Source of the DNA: Oceanospirillaceae bacterium
GTDB lineage: Bacteria; Pseudomonadota; Gammaproteobacteria; Pseudomonadales; Balneatricaceae
Direction of reading: 5' to 3'
NCBI GenBank assembly: GCA_013373085.1
Contig: JABXIM010000107.1
Coordinates: 38,946 to 102,945 of the forward strand
DNA length: 64,000 bases
Below the pieces are notes generated by a model. That model was not told where the DNA came from and ran no database searches. It was given only the letters and a program-made list of their open reading frames with translations. Positions 38,610 through 46,712 of the stretch are shown here, in pieces (positions within the stretch are counted from its first letter, which is position 1; each line of letters starts with the position of its first letter). A program made the translations under genes and the position numbers.

Positions 38610-39430
38610 ACAGTCCGCTGCTCGTTCCTCGCCTGGCCTACTGGCACTGCCTGCGCGGGGTCCTGGCACGGGAGTTCCGACGCTTTATGCAGCAGCGCAG
38701 CCGTTTTCTCAGCGCGTTGGTGCGACCGCTGCTCTGGTTGGTGGTGTTCGCCGCCGGCTTCCGCGCCGCCCTCGGCGTGGCGATCATTCCGCCCTATCAG
38801 ACCTACGTGACCTACGAAACCTATATCGCGCCCGGGCTCTGCTGCATGATCCTGCTGTTCAACGGCATGCAGAGCTCGCTGTCGATGGTCTACGACCGAG
38901 AAATGGGCAGCATGCGGGTGCTGCTGATGAGCCCGCTGCCGCGGGCCTGGCTGTTGCTGTGCAAACTGGTTGCCATCGCCCTGATCTCGCTGACCCAGGT
39001 GTATGCCTTCCTGGCGCTGGCGTGGCTGCTGGTGGGCTTCGAGCCGCCACTGGCCGGCCTCGTGACCGTGCTGCCGGCGCTGCTGCTGACGGCCCTGCTG
39101 CTCGGCGCTATCGGCCTGCTGCTGTCGAGCAGAATTCGTCAACTGGAGAACTTCGCCGGCGTGATGAACTTTGTCATCTTCCCGATGTTTTTCATTTCCT
39201 CGGCGCTTTACCCGCTGTGGAAGATGCGCGAAGCGAGCGAATGGCTTTACTGGGCCTGCATACTAAACCCCTTCACCCACGCCGTGGAACTGGTGCGGCA
39301 CGCGCTCTACCTGGAACTGAACCTGCCGGCGCTCGCCATCACCGCCGGCGCCACCGTGACCTTCACCCTGCTGGCCGTGCTTGGCTTCAACCCGGAACGG
39401 GCGGCACGGGGCAAAGGCGGCCGGCCGTAA
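38606..39430 (+). CDS. ABC-2 type transporter permease, PQQ-catabolism associated
   Basis: The product is a 274-residue membrane protein with six predicted transmembrane segments, beginning after the amphipathic stretch LAREFRRFMQQRSRFLSALV. The ABC-2 core motif YDREMGSMRVLLMSPLPRAW follows helix 2, and NFVIFPMFFISSALYPLW is typical of NodJ/DrrB-type exporters. It forms the channel for the ATPase encoded immediately upstream, with overlapping codons. It is the last gene of the four-gene operon; a weak AT-rich hairpin (39431-39451) follows the stop. Confidence 0.9.
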   Translation: MNSPLLVPRLAYWHCLRGVLAREFRRFMQQRSRFLSALVRPLLWLVVFAAGFRAALGVAIIPPYQTYVTYETYIAPGLCCMILLFNGMQSSLSMVYDREMGSMRVLLMSPLPRAWLLLCKLVAIALISLTQVYAFLALAWLLVGFEPPLAGLVTVLPALLLTALLLGAIGLLLSSRIRQLENFAGVMNFVIFPMFFISSALYPLWKMREASEWLYWACILNPFTHAVELVRHALYLELNLPALAITAGATVTFTLLAVLGFNPERAARGKGGRP

Positions 39431-39480
39431 TACGGCTATTAATAATCCGTAGCAAGTCGCCCTGGCTTTCGAGTACCCGC

Positions 39481-39861
39481 TCAGCGGTACAGGACGTCTT
39501 TCCCCCAGGCCAGCTCCAGAGCGCGCCGCTGCGGGACTCTGAGGCCCTTGACCACCAGCGTGTAGGATCGGTCCATCATCCGCTCGAGCTCGCCCCGCGG
39601 CAGCGAACCGTCCAGCAGCACCGTGTTCCAGTGCCGCTTGTTCATGTGATAGCCGGGCTGCACGGCGTCGAAGACATCGCGCAGCATCTGCGCTTCGGCG
39701 GGATCGCACTTGAGGTTGACCCGTGCCAGCCCCTGTTCCCGCATCAGGATCGCGAACAGCTTGTCGCGAATCTTGTACACCGCCGCACCGGGCCCGAATG
39801 GGAAGTCCTCCCAGGCCTCCGGACGGCTCAGCAGATAGTCACGCGCCTGATCGTAGTTCAT
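39481..39861 (-). CDS. MmcQ/YjbR family DNA-binding protein
   Basis: The product is a 126-residue protein of the MmcQ/YjbR fold (CyaY-like). Conserved features are YLLSRPEAWEDFPFG near the N-terminus, VYKIRDKLFAIL, VNLKCDPAEA, the substrate-pocket region GYHMNKRHWNTVLLDG and the terminal SYTLVVKGL. The ATG at 39861 begins MNYDQARDYLL, the normal family start. No ribosome-binding site is obvious. The biochemical role of the family is not firmly known, and it is not functionally linked to the neighbouring transporter operon. Confidence 0.88.
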   Translation of the reverse strand: MNYDQARDYLLSRPEAWEDFPFGPGAAVYKIRDKLFAILMREQGLARVNLKCDPAEAQMLRDVFDAVQPGYHMNKRHWNTVLLDGSLPRGELERMMDRSYTLVVKGLRVPQRRALELAWGKDVLYR

Positions 39862-39930
39862 GGATGGTTGGTGGTGAGTGGCCAATGGTCGGTGGTTTGA
39901 TGCGAATGCCGCTATCGCCTTCAGCATCCC

Positions 39931-39963
39931 AACGTGGATTTCGCTGCGCTCAGTTCCAGCCTA
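39931..39963. repeat. Short palindromic intergenic element (REP-like)
   Basis: GTGGATTTCGCTGCGCTCAG, running on into TTCCAGCCTAC, resembles the common proteobacterial intergenic palindromes built around GCTGCGC with GTGGA/TTCCA flanks. It overlaps the stop codon of the minus-strand gene that ends at 39961. Confidence 0.4.
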
Positions 39964-40542
39964 CAAAATCTCGAACTCCTCGACAAAAATCAGTTCGCAG
40001 GCGCCGTTGCCGATGTCGTCACGGGTCAGCGAACTTTGCCAGCGCCAGCCATCGCCTCCCCTGACCCGCACCAGGTATCCCTTGATCCTTACCAGGTCGC
40101 CGGGAGCGGCCTTGCCGATCTGCTTCTCGGTCCAGTCGTCGGCGGCAATCAGGTGCATATTGGCACTGGAGCGCTCGATCTCCCGGCGCGGAATCGGCAT
40201 CTGCTCAGCGCGCCAGCGGTACCAGCGCCCGGACTGGGAAATATCGATCTGTTCCAGCACCCGGTTGTCCGACATCCGGCCCCAGCCCAGCGCCAGATCG
40301 TATTTCGACAGTTCCGCCTCACGCCCCAGCCAGTAGCGCTCCTTGCCCAGCACCCTGGCGTCCAGCGCAAAGCCGGCCAGCACTTCGATTCGGTGACCCT
40401 CGAACTCGAAAGGCGCCGTTTCGATCTGCGTCTGCACCGGCGCGGCGGGGACCAGCACGCCGTCCGGCTGCTCCCGTTCGCCACCGCGCAGCATCAGCAG
40501 TACCAGCACAACGCCGGCGATAATCAATAAAGGGCGTGACAT
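39961..40542 (-). CDS. Membrane-anchored conserved hypothetical protein
   Basis: The product is a 193-residue protein from the ATG at 40542, which has GGAGG 7 nt upstream. One N-terminal transmembrane helix (PLLIIAGVVLVLLML) is followed by a soluble domain with APFEFEGHRIEVLAGFALDA, YDLALGWGRMSD, SGRWYRWRAEQMPIPRREIE, SANMHLIAADD and APGDLVRIKGYLVRV. The last motifs suggest a beta-rich, possibly OB-like domain facing the periplasm. I recognise it as a conserved unknown of gammaproteobacteria without assigned function. It diverges from the DCC-family gene. Confidence 0.7.
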   Translation of the reverse strand: MSRPLLIIAGVVLVLLMLRGGEREQPDGVLVPAAPVQTQIETAPFEFEGHRIEVLAGFALDARVLGKERYWLGREAELSKYDLALGWGRMSDNRVLEQIDISQSGRWYRWRAEQMPIPRREIERSSANMHLIAADDWTEKQIGKAAPGDLVRIKGYLVRVRGGDGWRWQSSLTRDDIGNGACELIFVEEFEIL

Positions 40543-40620
40543 CCGGCTCCCTCCAGTGCCCGGGATAATGACAGCGGCAATCGCTGTCCAACAACTATCA
40601 ATTGTGGAGCATCTTCGCCG

Positions 40621-40992
40621 ATGACGGACAACAGTGCAAAACTCAGGGTTTTCTACGATGGCGCCTGCCCGCTGTGCCGTCGCGAGCGCGCCCGCTACGA
40701 ACGCCTCGCCCGGGCCGCCGGTGACGAGATCGACTGGTTCGATATCAACGGCCGCGACGACGAACTGAAACGCCTCGGCATCGACCCGCAACGGGCGCTT
40801 ACCGAACTGCACGTGGAGGATGATCAGCAGCGGGTTCACCGCGAGCTCGACGCCTACATCCTGCTGATGCAACGGGTGCCGCGGCTGCGGCCACTGGCCT
40901 GGCTGATCGGACTGCCGCTGGTACGGCCACTCCTGGCCCGGCTGTACCACTGGAGCGTGCAGCGCCGCCTCGCGCGCCAGGGCCGCCTCTGA
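40621..40992 (+). CDS. DCC-family thiol-disulfide oxidoreductase-like protein (DUF393)
   Basis: The product is a 123-residue protein. The DCC motif is in LRVFYDGACPLCRRERARYERL (shown here as YDGACPLC, Cys 17 and 20), resembling a thioredoxin-type CxxC. It then shows IDWFDINGRDDELKRLGID and an ending typical of DUF393 (LAWLIGLPLVRPLLARLYHW). Redox function is inferred from the CxxC; substrates are unknown. It lies 95 nt upstream of the CXXXCW gene on the same strand and diverges from the membrane-anchored unknown. Confidence 0.85.
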   Translation: MTDNSAKLRVFYDGACPLCRRERARYERLARAAGDEIDWFDINGRDDELKRLGIDPQRALTELHVEDDQQRVHRELDAYILLMQRVPRLRPLAWLIGLPLVRPLLARLYHWSVQRRLARQGRL

Positions 40993-41014
40993 GGGGACAA
41001 GGCGGCGTTAAATA

Positions 41015-41026
41015 CTACTTTGGTAC
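41015..41026. promoter_or_regulatory. Candidate operator CTAC-TTTG-GTAC (site 2)
   Basis: This site matches the 35609 and 46539 palindromes at the first arm and at three of four bases of the second. It lies 61 nt upstream of the CXXXCW gene start, within the sequence AAATACTACTTTGGTACC. Confidence 0.45.
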
Positions 41027-41086
41027 CCTTGTTTCCGCTCCAACGTAGCATTCAACTCGGGCTTGTTTCCGCGCTTAAATGGAGCT

Positions 41087-41626
41087 ATGAAAACAACAAT
41101 ACTGCTCCTGATGTTTTGCCTGTCACTACCGCTGCACGCGGCACAGGCATTGTTCTCGGACGACGGTTATCGCATCGCCCGATACCGCAGTCCCACACCC
41201 CAACAGGTCGACGGCGGTCTGACTATCGATACCGCTGACCTGCAGCAACTGCTGGCTCAGGTGCCTACCCCGGTATTGCTCAACGTCCAGGCCCTCGACT
41301 GGCGCGCCGGCATCTTTATCGAACGGGAACCGCGTCAACAGCTCCCGGGCAGCCTTTGGCTGCCGAATGTCGGCAAGGGCGAGCTGGAGCCGCGCTGGGA
41401 GCGGTATTTCCGAACCGAACTGGAGCGCGCGACCGGGGGGGCGACCGATACCCCGCTGGTGATCTATTGCCGCGCCGACTGCTGGATGTCCTGGAATGCG
41501 GTACGGCGCGCCGCCACCTGGGGATACAGCAGCCTGTACTGGTACCCGGAAGGCAGCGATGGCTGGCGTGAGGCCGGTCTGCCGCTGGAAACAGCCGAGC
41601 CCGTACCACTGCCGGAAACGCAGTAA
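41087..41626 (+). CDS. PQQ-catabolism-associated CXXXCW-motif protein (rhodanese-like)
   Basis: The product is a 179-residue secreted protein. The signal peptide ends near ARAA/QA (TTILLLMFCLSLPLHAAQA). A rhodanese-like domain has a loop reading YCRADCWMSWNA (C-X3-C-W) followed by GYSSLYWYPEGSDGWREAGLP. The C-X3-C-W signature defines a family found with PQQ-dependent alcohol dehydrogenases and suggested to bind a redox cofactor. The ATG at 41087 gives a clean signal peptide. The gene sits between the ABC operon and the AgmR-type regulator and has a candidate operator upstream. Confidence 0.88.
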   Translation: MKTTILLLMFCLSLPLHAAQALFSDDGYRIARYRSPTPQQVDGGLTIDTADLQQLLAQVPTPVLLNVQALDWRAGIFIEREPRQQLPGSLWLPNVGKGELEPRWERYFRTELERATGGATDTPLVIYCRADCWMSWNAVRRAATWGYSSLYWYPEGSDGWREAGLPLETAEPVPLPETQ

Positions 41627-41776
41627 TTTTTCGCCACAGGCGTTAAGATATCGGTCGACGGAACTGAAACGGCCATCGAGGCCACGGCATGGAGCGCGCT
41701 ACCGGGCTGGAAGCCAAGGCCCGCCCCTGAACGGCGAAGTTTCGGGGACGACAATAACTATAAATGGAGAATCGGC

Positions 41777-42445
41777 GTGTACAAGATACTGATTGCAGAT
41801 GATCACCCTCTCTTTCGCGAAGCCATCGTCAATGTCATCCGCAACAGCTTCCCCGGCTGCGAGACCTTCGAAACGGAAGATCTGGACCAGGCGCTGGCGC
41901 TGACCACCGAACATGACGACCTTGACCTGATCCTGCTCGACCTGAACATGCCGGGCATGAACGGCCTCAACGGCCTCATTACGCTGCGCAACGACTCACC
42001 CACGGTCCCGGTGGTCATCGTCTCGGCCGAGGAGGACAAGCAGGTCGTGCTGCAGGCGATCACTTACGGCGCCGTCGGTTTCATCACCAAATCCTCGCCA
42101 CGGGAGCAGATGACCGAAGCCCTGCAGCAGATTCTCGACGGCAACGTCTACCTGCCCTCCGATATCATTCGTGCCGGCAAAACGGAAAGCCGCCGCAGCC
42201 AGCGCAACGACGAACACCAGATTCCGCCGGAGCTGCTGTCGTCCCTGACCCGGCGCCAGTTGCTGGTGCTCGAGCGCATGTCCAAGGGCGAGTCCAACAA
42301 GCAGATCGCCTGGAACCTGCATATCGCCGAAACAACGGTCAAGGCCCACGTCTCGGCAATACTGCGCAAGCTCGGGGTCCACAACCGTATCCAGGCGGTA
42401 CTGTCGGCCGGCAATATCGACTTCAGCCAGTACCTGCGGCGCTGA
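41777..42445 (+). CDS. agmR: LuxR-family response regulator, AgmR/EraR-type
   Basis: The product has 222 residues from GTG, with TGGAGA 6 nt upstream. The receiver domain covers 1-120: acidic pocket Asp8-Asp9, phospho-acceptor Asp55 in [10 protein letters not shown], and Lys in [12 protein letters not shown] LuxR-type HTH lies at about 155-215 ([43 protein letters not shown]). Overall similarity to Pseudomonas AgmR/EraR is high from end to end, including the start [16 protein letters not shown]. That protein activates PQQ-dependent ethanol or glycerol oxidation genes. The context, beside PQQ-associated genes and a sensor kinase, agrees. Confidence 0.92.
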   Translation: MYKILIADDHPLFREAIVNVIRNSFPGCETFETEDLDQALALTTEHDDLDLILLDLNMPGMNGLNGLITLRNDSPTVPVVIVSAEEDKQVVLQAITYGAVGFITKSSPREQMTEALQQILDGNVYLPSDIIRAGKTESRRSQRNDEHQIPPELLSSLTRRQLLVLERMSKGESNKQIAWNLHIAETTVKAHVSAILRKLGVHNRIQAVLSAGNIDFSQYLRR

Positions 42446-42620
42446 GCCCAGGCACCCTGTAGCGCCACGCCCGGTGCGCATGGCACCCGAACCGAATCCC
42501 AGGCCAGAGACAGGAGCGAACCCACGACGCCGCGATTCCAGCAGCACCTGTTTCAACGCACCGGTACGCGCGTGAACGCCGTTCAACATCCAAAATGTTC
42601 GCGCCGTAGCGCCTTCCTTC

Positions 42621-42641
42621 CCGCAACCGCAACCGCAACCG
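42621..42641. repeat. Short hexameric tandem repeat
   Basis: CGCAAC repeats about three times just beyond the stop of the hybrid kinase gene, in the gap between convergent agmR and the kinase. No function is apparent. Confidence 0.5.
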
Positions 42642-45227
42642 TCAGGTTCGGCTATTCAGCAGGTGATTCAGCGTGGTCTTGAGCTTCATCGGCTTGACCG
42701 GTTTGTGCATCAACAGGTAGCCAAGGTCGCGTATCTGCTGTTTCAGCTCATGGCTGTAGTTGGCCGTAACCATCAGCACCGGCAGGTCGTCGCTGCGCTT
42801 GGCGCGTAGCATCGCGACCAGGTCGACGCCGTTTTCGTCGTTGTCGAGATGGTAATCGACGATCAACAGGTCGACTGGATCCTGCGCCACCTCGACCTGA
42901 CGCTCCAGATCCTCCAGCGACAACGCGGTCACCACGTCGCAGCCCCAGCCCTGAAGCAGGGTCGCCATGCCATCGCAGATCGCCTGATCGTTGTCGACCA
43001 CCCACAGCCTGGCGCCCTGCAACCAGGCTTCGGAGACTGCAGCGGTCGGACGCCGGGCTTCCGGCAGCAGCGTCAACTGGCCCAGCGGCACCTCGACCGA
43101 GAACACCGAACCCCGCCCTTCCACCGACGTAACCGCGACCTGATGACCGAGGATGCGGGATATCTTGTCGACAATTGCAAGCCCGAGACCCAGCCCCTTG
43201 TCCTGCGGCCCGCCGCCACGCGGCGCGATGCGCCGGAATTCCAGGAAAATCTCGGTCAGTTTTTCCTCCGGGATACCGATACCGGTGTCCCAGACTTCGA
43301 TCACCAGGCTGTGCCGCCGCCGCCGGCAACCGAACAGGATGCGCCCTTTTTCGGTATAGCGCAGCGCGTTCGACAGGAAATTACGCAGTATGCGCGCCAG
43401 CAGCTGGCTGTCCGATTCGATCACTGCGCCGCTGGAAACAAAATGCAGATCGAGCCCCTGATTTCTCGCCACCTGCCGGTATTCATTGGCAATGTTCTCG
43501 AGCAAGCCGCGCACGCAGAAGGCATTGACGTCGGGCCGGATTACGCCGGCGTCCAGCTTGGAAATGTCGACCAGGGTGCTGAGCAGGCTTTCGACATCGG
43601 CCAGCGAGTTGCTGACCGACGACACCAGCCGCGCCACCGGCTCGTCGACACTTTGCTCCTGAAGCGCACCGGTGAACAGCCTGGCGGCGTTCAGCGGCTG
43701 CAGCAGATCGTGGCTCACGGCCGCGAGAAACTTTGTTTTCGACAGGTTGGCCTGCTCCGCTTCCTTTTTGGCCTCACGCAGGCGAGCCTCCACCTCGACC
43801 CGCTCGTGGATCTCCTGACGCAGCTGGTCATTGAGCGCCGTCAGCTCGGACGTGCGCTCCCGCACCCGCTGCTCGAGATGCTGATACGCCTGTTCCAATG
43901 CATGGGCCGTGCGCCGCCGCTCGGTAATATCCCGGATCATCACGAAAATACCGACAGCATGACCACTGCTGTCGAGGTTGGGCACATAGGACTTGAGCAT
44001 GCAGCGCACTTCGCCGTGCAGGTTCTTCTCGTCGATTTCGAAAGTGACGCTCTCTCCCCCCAGCGCCCGATCCATGTACGGCTTGATCTTGCGGAACTGC
44101 GACTCACCCTGCACTTCGCTGATCAGGCGTCCGTTGAGCCCGCCCCTCGGCCAGCCGTACCACTCGTCGTAAACCTTGTTGGTGAACTGATAGCGCAGAT
44201 CATCACCGACGTACCCGATCAGCGCCGGAACATGGTCGGTGATAAGCCGGATCCACTGCTCGCTCTCGCGCAGTGTTTCGGCATAACGATGACGCTCGGT
44301 GATGTCGGTATAGGTATTGACGTAACCGCCGGTGGGCATGGGGTGGGTGCGAATCTCCAGTACGCGACCATCCGACAGCGTGGTTTCCCGCGCCTGAACG
44401 CCATCGGCGGGGCCCACCGCTGCCAACAGGCGGTCTGGGCCGCTGGTCTCCGGCTGCCGGGACGGGTCGTCACCGCCGAGTTCGATAAAGCGGCGGTTCC
44501 AGACTTCCAGCTCGCCGTCGCCATTGACCAGCGCCACCCCCTGGGAGAGGTGGTCGACCAGACTCTGCAGCAAGCGTGACTTCTGCGCCAGCGCACGCTC
44601 GCGCCGGGCTTCCTCGAACGCCTTCAGCTCGGTGATATCGGTGTAGAGCACGACCAGGCCGCCGTCGCGGGTGTCACGTTCGCTGACCTGGATCCAGCGG
44701 CCACTGGCAAGTTTCAGCACGGGACTGCCGCTGCCCCGCTCGGGGCCGCTTTCCTCGACGATCAGCCCCTGCTCGCGCGCCAGGCGCTTCAGATCCTGTA
44801 TGGTGGTACCCGGTTCGATACGTACACCGGTGCCATGCCAGAAGGCACGAAAACGGCTGTTGGACAAAAGGATACGACGTTCGTGATCGAACAGCACAAA
44901 GGCGTCGGAGATACTCTCTATGGCGTCGATCAGCCGTTGCTGGGACATTTCGGCCTGCTCGTTCGCCAGCCTCAGCGCCCGGTTGCTGCGCTTGAGCTGA
45001 GACAGTGCACTGTTGAGCGCCTCGGTGCGTTCCCGCACCTGCTCCGCCAGTACCACCGAGTGTTCGAATGCCGCGTAGGGATCGGCGCGGTGCCCTCCGC
45101 CGGACTCGACGCGCTCGATCAGCGCAGCGTTTATCTTGTGCAGCTTGCGGTTGTCCCGCTCCAGCATTTCGACGCGCTGACGCAGGACCAGCACGTCATC
45201 GTCGGTCAGGCTGTCAACGCCACTCAT
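42642..45227 (-). CDS. Multi-PAS hybrid sensor histidine kinase (NahK/ErcS'-like)
   Basis: The product has 861 residues. An N-terminal coiled coil (about 10-110, VLRQRVEMLERDNRKLHKI) leads into about three PAS domains (roughly 110-460). The HisKA phospho-acceptor His506 is in FLAAVSHDLLQPLNAARLF. The HATPase domain shows DTGIGIPEEKL and GLGLGLAIVDKISR. A C-terminal receiver domain has DLLIVDYHLDNDENGVDLV. No transmembrane segment is visible, so it is cytosolic. This matches NahK/ErcS'-type kinases of pseudomonads, which are cocistronic with a FIST protein and influence biofilm dispersal and ethanol-oxidation regulation. Its start overlaps the FIST gene by 14 nt. Confidence 0.9.
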   Translation of the reverse strand: MSGVDSLTDDDVLVLRQRVEMLERDNRKLHKINAALIERVESGGGHRADPYAAFEHSVVLAEQVRERTEALNSALSQLKRSNRALRLANEQAEMSQQRLIDAIESISDAFVLFDHERRILLSNSRFRAFWHGTGVRIEPGTTIQDLKRLAREQGLIVEESGPERGSGSPVLKLASGRWIQVSERDTRDGGLVVLYTDITELKAFEEARRERALAQKSRLLQSLVDHLSQGVALVNGDGELEVWNRRFIELGGDDPSRQPETSGPDRLLAAVGPADGVQARETTLSDGRVLEIRTHPMPTGGYVNTYTDITERHRYAETLRESEQWIRLITDHVPALIGYVGDDLRYQFTNKVYDEWYGWPRGGLNGRLISEVQGESQFRKIKPYMDRALGGESVTFEIDEKNLHGEVRCMLKSYVPNLDSSGHAVGIFVMIRDITERRRTAHALEQAYQHLEQRVRERTSELTALNDQLRQEIHERVEVEARLREAKKEAEQANLSKTKFLAAVSHDLLQPLNAARLFTGALQEQSVDEPVARLVSSVSNSLADVESLLSTLVDISKLDAGVIRPDVNAFCVRGLLENIANEYRQVARNQGLDLHFVSSGAVIESDSQLLARILRNFLSNALRYTEKGRILFGCRRRRHSLVIEVWDTGIGIPEEKLTEIFLEFRRIAPRGGGPQDKGLGLGLAIVDKISRILGHQVAVTSVEGRGSVFSVEVPLGQLTLLPEARRPTAAVSEAWLQGARLWVVDNDQAICDGMATLLQGWGCDVVTALSLEDLERQVEVAQDPVDLLIVDYHLDNDENGVDLVAMLRAKRSDDLPVLMVTANYSHELKQQIRDLGYLLMHKPVKPMKLKTTLNHLLNSRT

Positions 45228-46377
45228 GGCGGTACCCCCCGATTGCGACGCCGGTGAAGGTCTGATTCAGGTGCATGCCGTTGAACTGCTCGCCATAGGT
45301 ATTGAAGCCGATCACCCGGTGCGCGCGCAGAAACGCCGAGGTCGCTTCGTGCCGGCCGCTGTGATGGGCCTCCAGGCGGCGCAGAAAGCAATCGCAGCCG
45401 ATCACCAGCCGGGGCGTCCCGATCGCCTGCTCGATACGTGCGAACTCGGCTTCCAGGTCCGGCAGCATCGGCCCGGGACGCATGGCGGTCAGCACGATGC
45501 CCTTCTCGACGGCGCAATAGAATGTCAGGCTGCGATCGGCATTGACGCGCTGGATCGAGCGTACGTAAAAGTCGTCGCCGATGCGCACCGCAACGGGGTT
45601 GAGTGCGAACGCGCGATGATCGAGGGCATTCTCGGGTACGCCGATCACCCGCGCGTACTCGGCGGCCGCGGGCTCCGCGTTCAGTTCCAGCACCGTGCGG
45701 CTGTCGGGATCCGCGGCCGTGACGACCATCTTCTCGCCCGGTGCCTGCATGTGATGGGTCGAGAACACTTCAAACTCGCAGCGGGTATTAAACAGCAGCA
45801 CCACCGCCGAGTCGGTGTGAAAACGTCCGTCGCAGTAGACATGGGTGTTGGCGAGATGAATATCGTCACCGGCCGAGCCGCCGAAGTTGGGGATGCTGCC
45901 GAGCGCGGAATTGAGCGCCACCAGGAACAACTCCTCCTGGCTCGACAAGCCGTCGAGCAGCGTCAGCGCAAAGGTATGTCCCTTGATCGGCGCCAGGTTC
46001 CGACTGCCGCAGCCAACGGTCAGCGTTTCGACCACCGCCTGGGCGTCGGTCAGCGAGAACTGGCCGATTTCCTTGACCAGCGCGCTTTCGATGGCAAAAC
46101 CGTGACGGTCGAATCCGATGGCGGTGATGCAACCCTGACCATAACCGTTAGGCGTGATTTCGCCGGCCGTGGTGCAGCCGGCCAGGCCGATACCGGCAAA
46201 ATCCTGCGCCAGCGCGCGGCCGAGCACCTCGAGGTCGTATTCCGCCGAGCAGAAGAACAGCACGAATCCGGGATCGGCGTCACGAAACGCGTCGCGCAGC
46301 TCGCTGGATGCCCGGCGCGGATCCGCGCTGTAGCTCGCCGCGGTGGTCATCGGCAAATGGGAAAACGCTTGCTTCAA
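45214..46377 (-). CDS. FIST domain sensor protein (NosP-like)
   Basis: The product is a 387-residue cytoplasmic protein. A FIST N-terminal domain (about 35-225, FVLFFCSAEYDLEVLGRAL, GLAGCTTAGEITPNGYGQG, GGSAGDDIHLANTHVYCDG) is followed by a FIST C-terminal domain (about 230-365, DFYVRSIQRVNADRSLTFYC, GCDCFLRRLEAHH, IGFNTYGEQFNGMHLNQT). In Pseudomonas the equivalent NosP binds haem, senses nitric oxide and controls its partner kinase NahK. Here too it is the first gene of a two-gene operon, overlapping the kinase gene by 14 nt. A candidate operator palindrome lies about 160 nt upstream. Confidence 0.9.
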   Translation of the reverse strand: MKQAFSHLPMTTAASYSADPRRASSELRDAFRDADPGFVLFFCSAEYDLEVLGRALAQDFAGIGLAGCTTAGEITPNGYGQGCITAIGFDRHGFAIESALVKEIGQFSLTDAQAVVETLTVGCGSRNLAPIKGHTFALTLLDGLSSQEELFLVALNSALGSIPNFGGSAGDDIHLANTHVYCDGRFHTDSAVVLLFNTRCEFEVFSTHHMQAPGEKMVVTAADPDSRTVLELNAEPAAAEYARVIGVPENALDHRAFALNPVAVRIGDDFYVRSIQRVNADRSLTFYCAVEKGIVLTAMRPGPMLPDLEAEFARIEQAIGTPRLVIGCDCFLRRLEAHHSGRHEATSAFLRAHRVIGFNTYGEQFNGMHLNQTFTGVAIGGYRHEWR

Positions 46378-46538
46378 CGCCAGTCTCCTGCGTAACGGCT
46401 CCGCTTCGATTGTATCCCCTGCACGGCATTTTGCGACATGCTACTTAAGCGCCATCCGCCATCGTACCCAAGCTTTTGTTTTTGCGAGAGTTTCAAGAGC
46501 ATAAACCAGAATGGGCACACTCCGGTCAGAGCCAGATA

Positions 46539-46550
46539 CTACTATGGTAG
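46539..46550. promoter_or_regulatory. Candidate operator palindrome CTAC-TATG-GTAG (site 3)
   Basis: A perfect 4-bp-arm inverted repeat, same arms and spacing as site 1 at 35609, in the context ATACTACTATGGTAGC. It lies upstream of the FIST-kinase operon, on the far side of which the regulator agmR is encoded. Confidence 0.45.
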
Positions 46551-46614
46551 CAGTCGGCGGCCTACCACGACCGTGCGGCCTGCAGCCTTAACCACGCCGG
46601 CGGGACCCGGACAT

Positions 46615-46668
46615 AAAAACGCGGCCGGGCATACTGGAGAAGGGGGAAACCAGTATCCGCGACCGCGT
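46615..46668 (-). terminator. Rho-independent terminator of the porin gene
   Basis: A long hairpin has inner stem ATACTGG/CCAGTAT and outer stem CGCGG/CCGCG. On the minus strand it is followed by five T residues (46615-46619 on the plus strand are A). It lies 45 nt after the porin stop. Confidence 0.8.
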
Positions 46669-46712
46669 CATCGCGACCTTCGCATTATGTCGGCCGGGGC
46701 CGACAGAAGCCG

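Larger units (their letters stand above)
46378..46712. other. 335-bp intergenic region between FIST operon and porin gene
   Basis: There is no credible gene here. It contains the upstream region of the FIST-kinase operon, with a palindrome at 46539-46550, and the porin terminator at 46615-46668. Confidence 0.6.

Noticed and set aside
37872..39430. Nodulation-type (NodI/NodJ) or antibiotic exporter
   Set aside because: Sequence class is compatible, but the immediate neighbours (YVTN propeller, PQQ-type substrate-binding protein, CXXXCW, AgmR) point to the PQQ-associated transporter instead.
42849..44579. 576-codon frame opposite the hybrid kinase gene
   Set aside because: Antisense to clear PAS, HisKA and HATPase motifs; no independent evidence.
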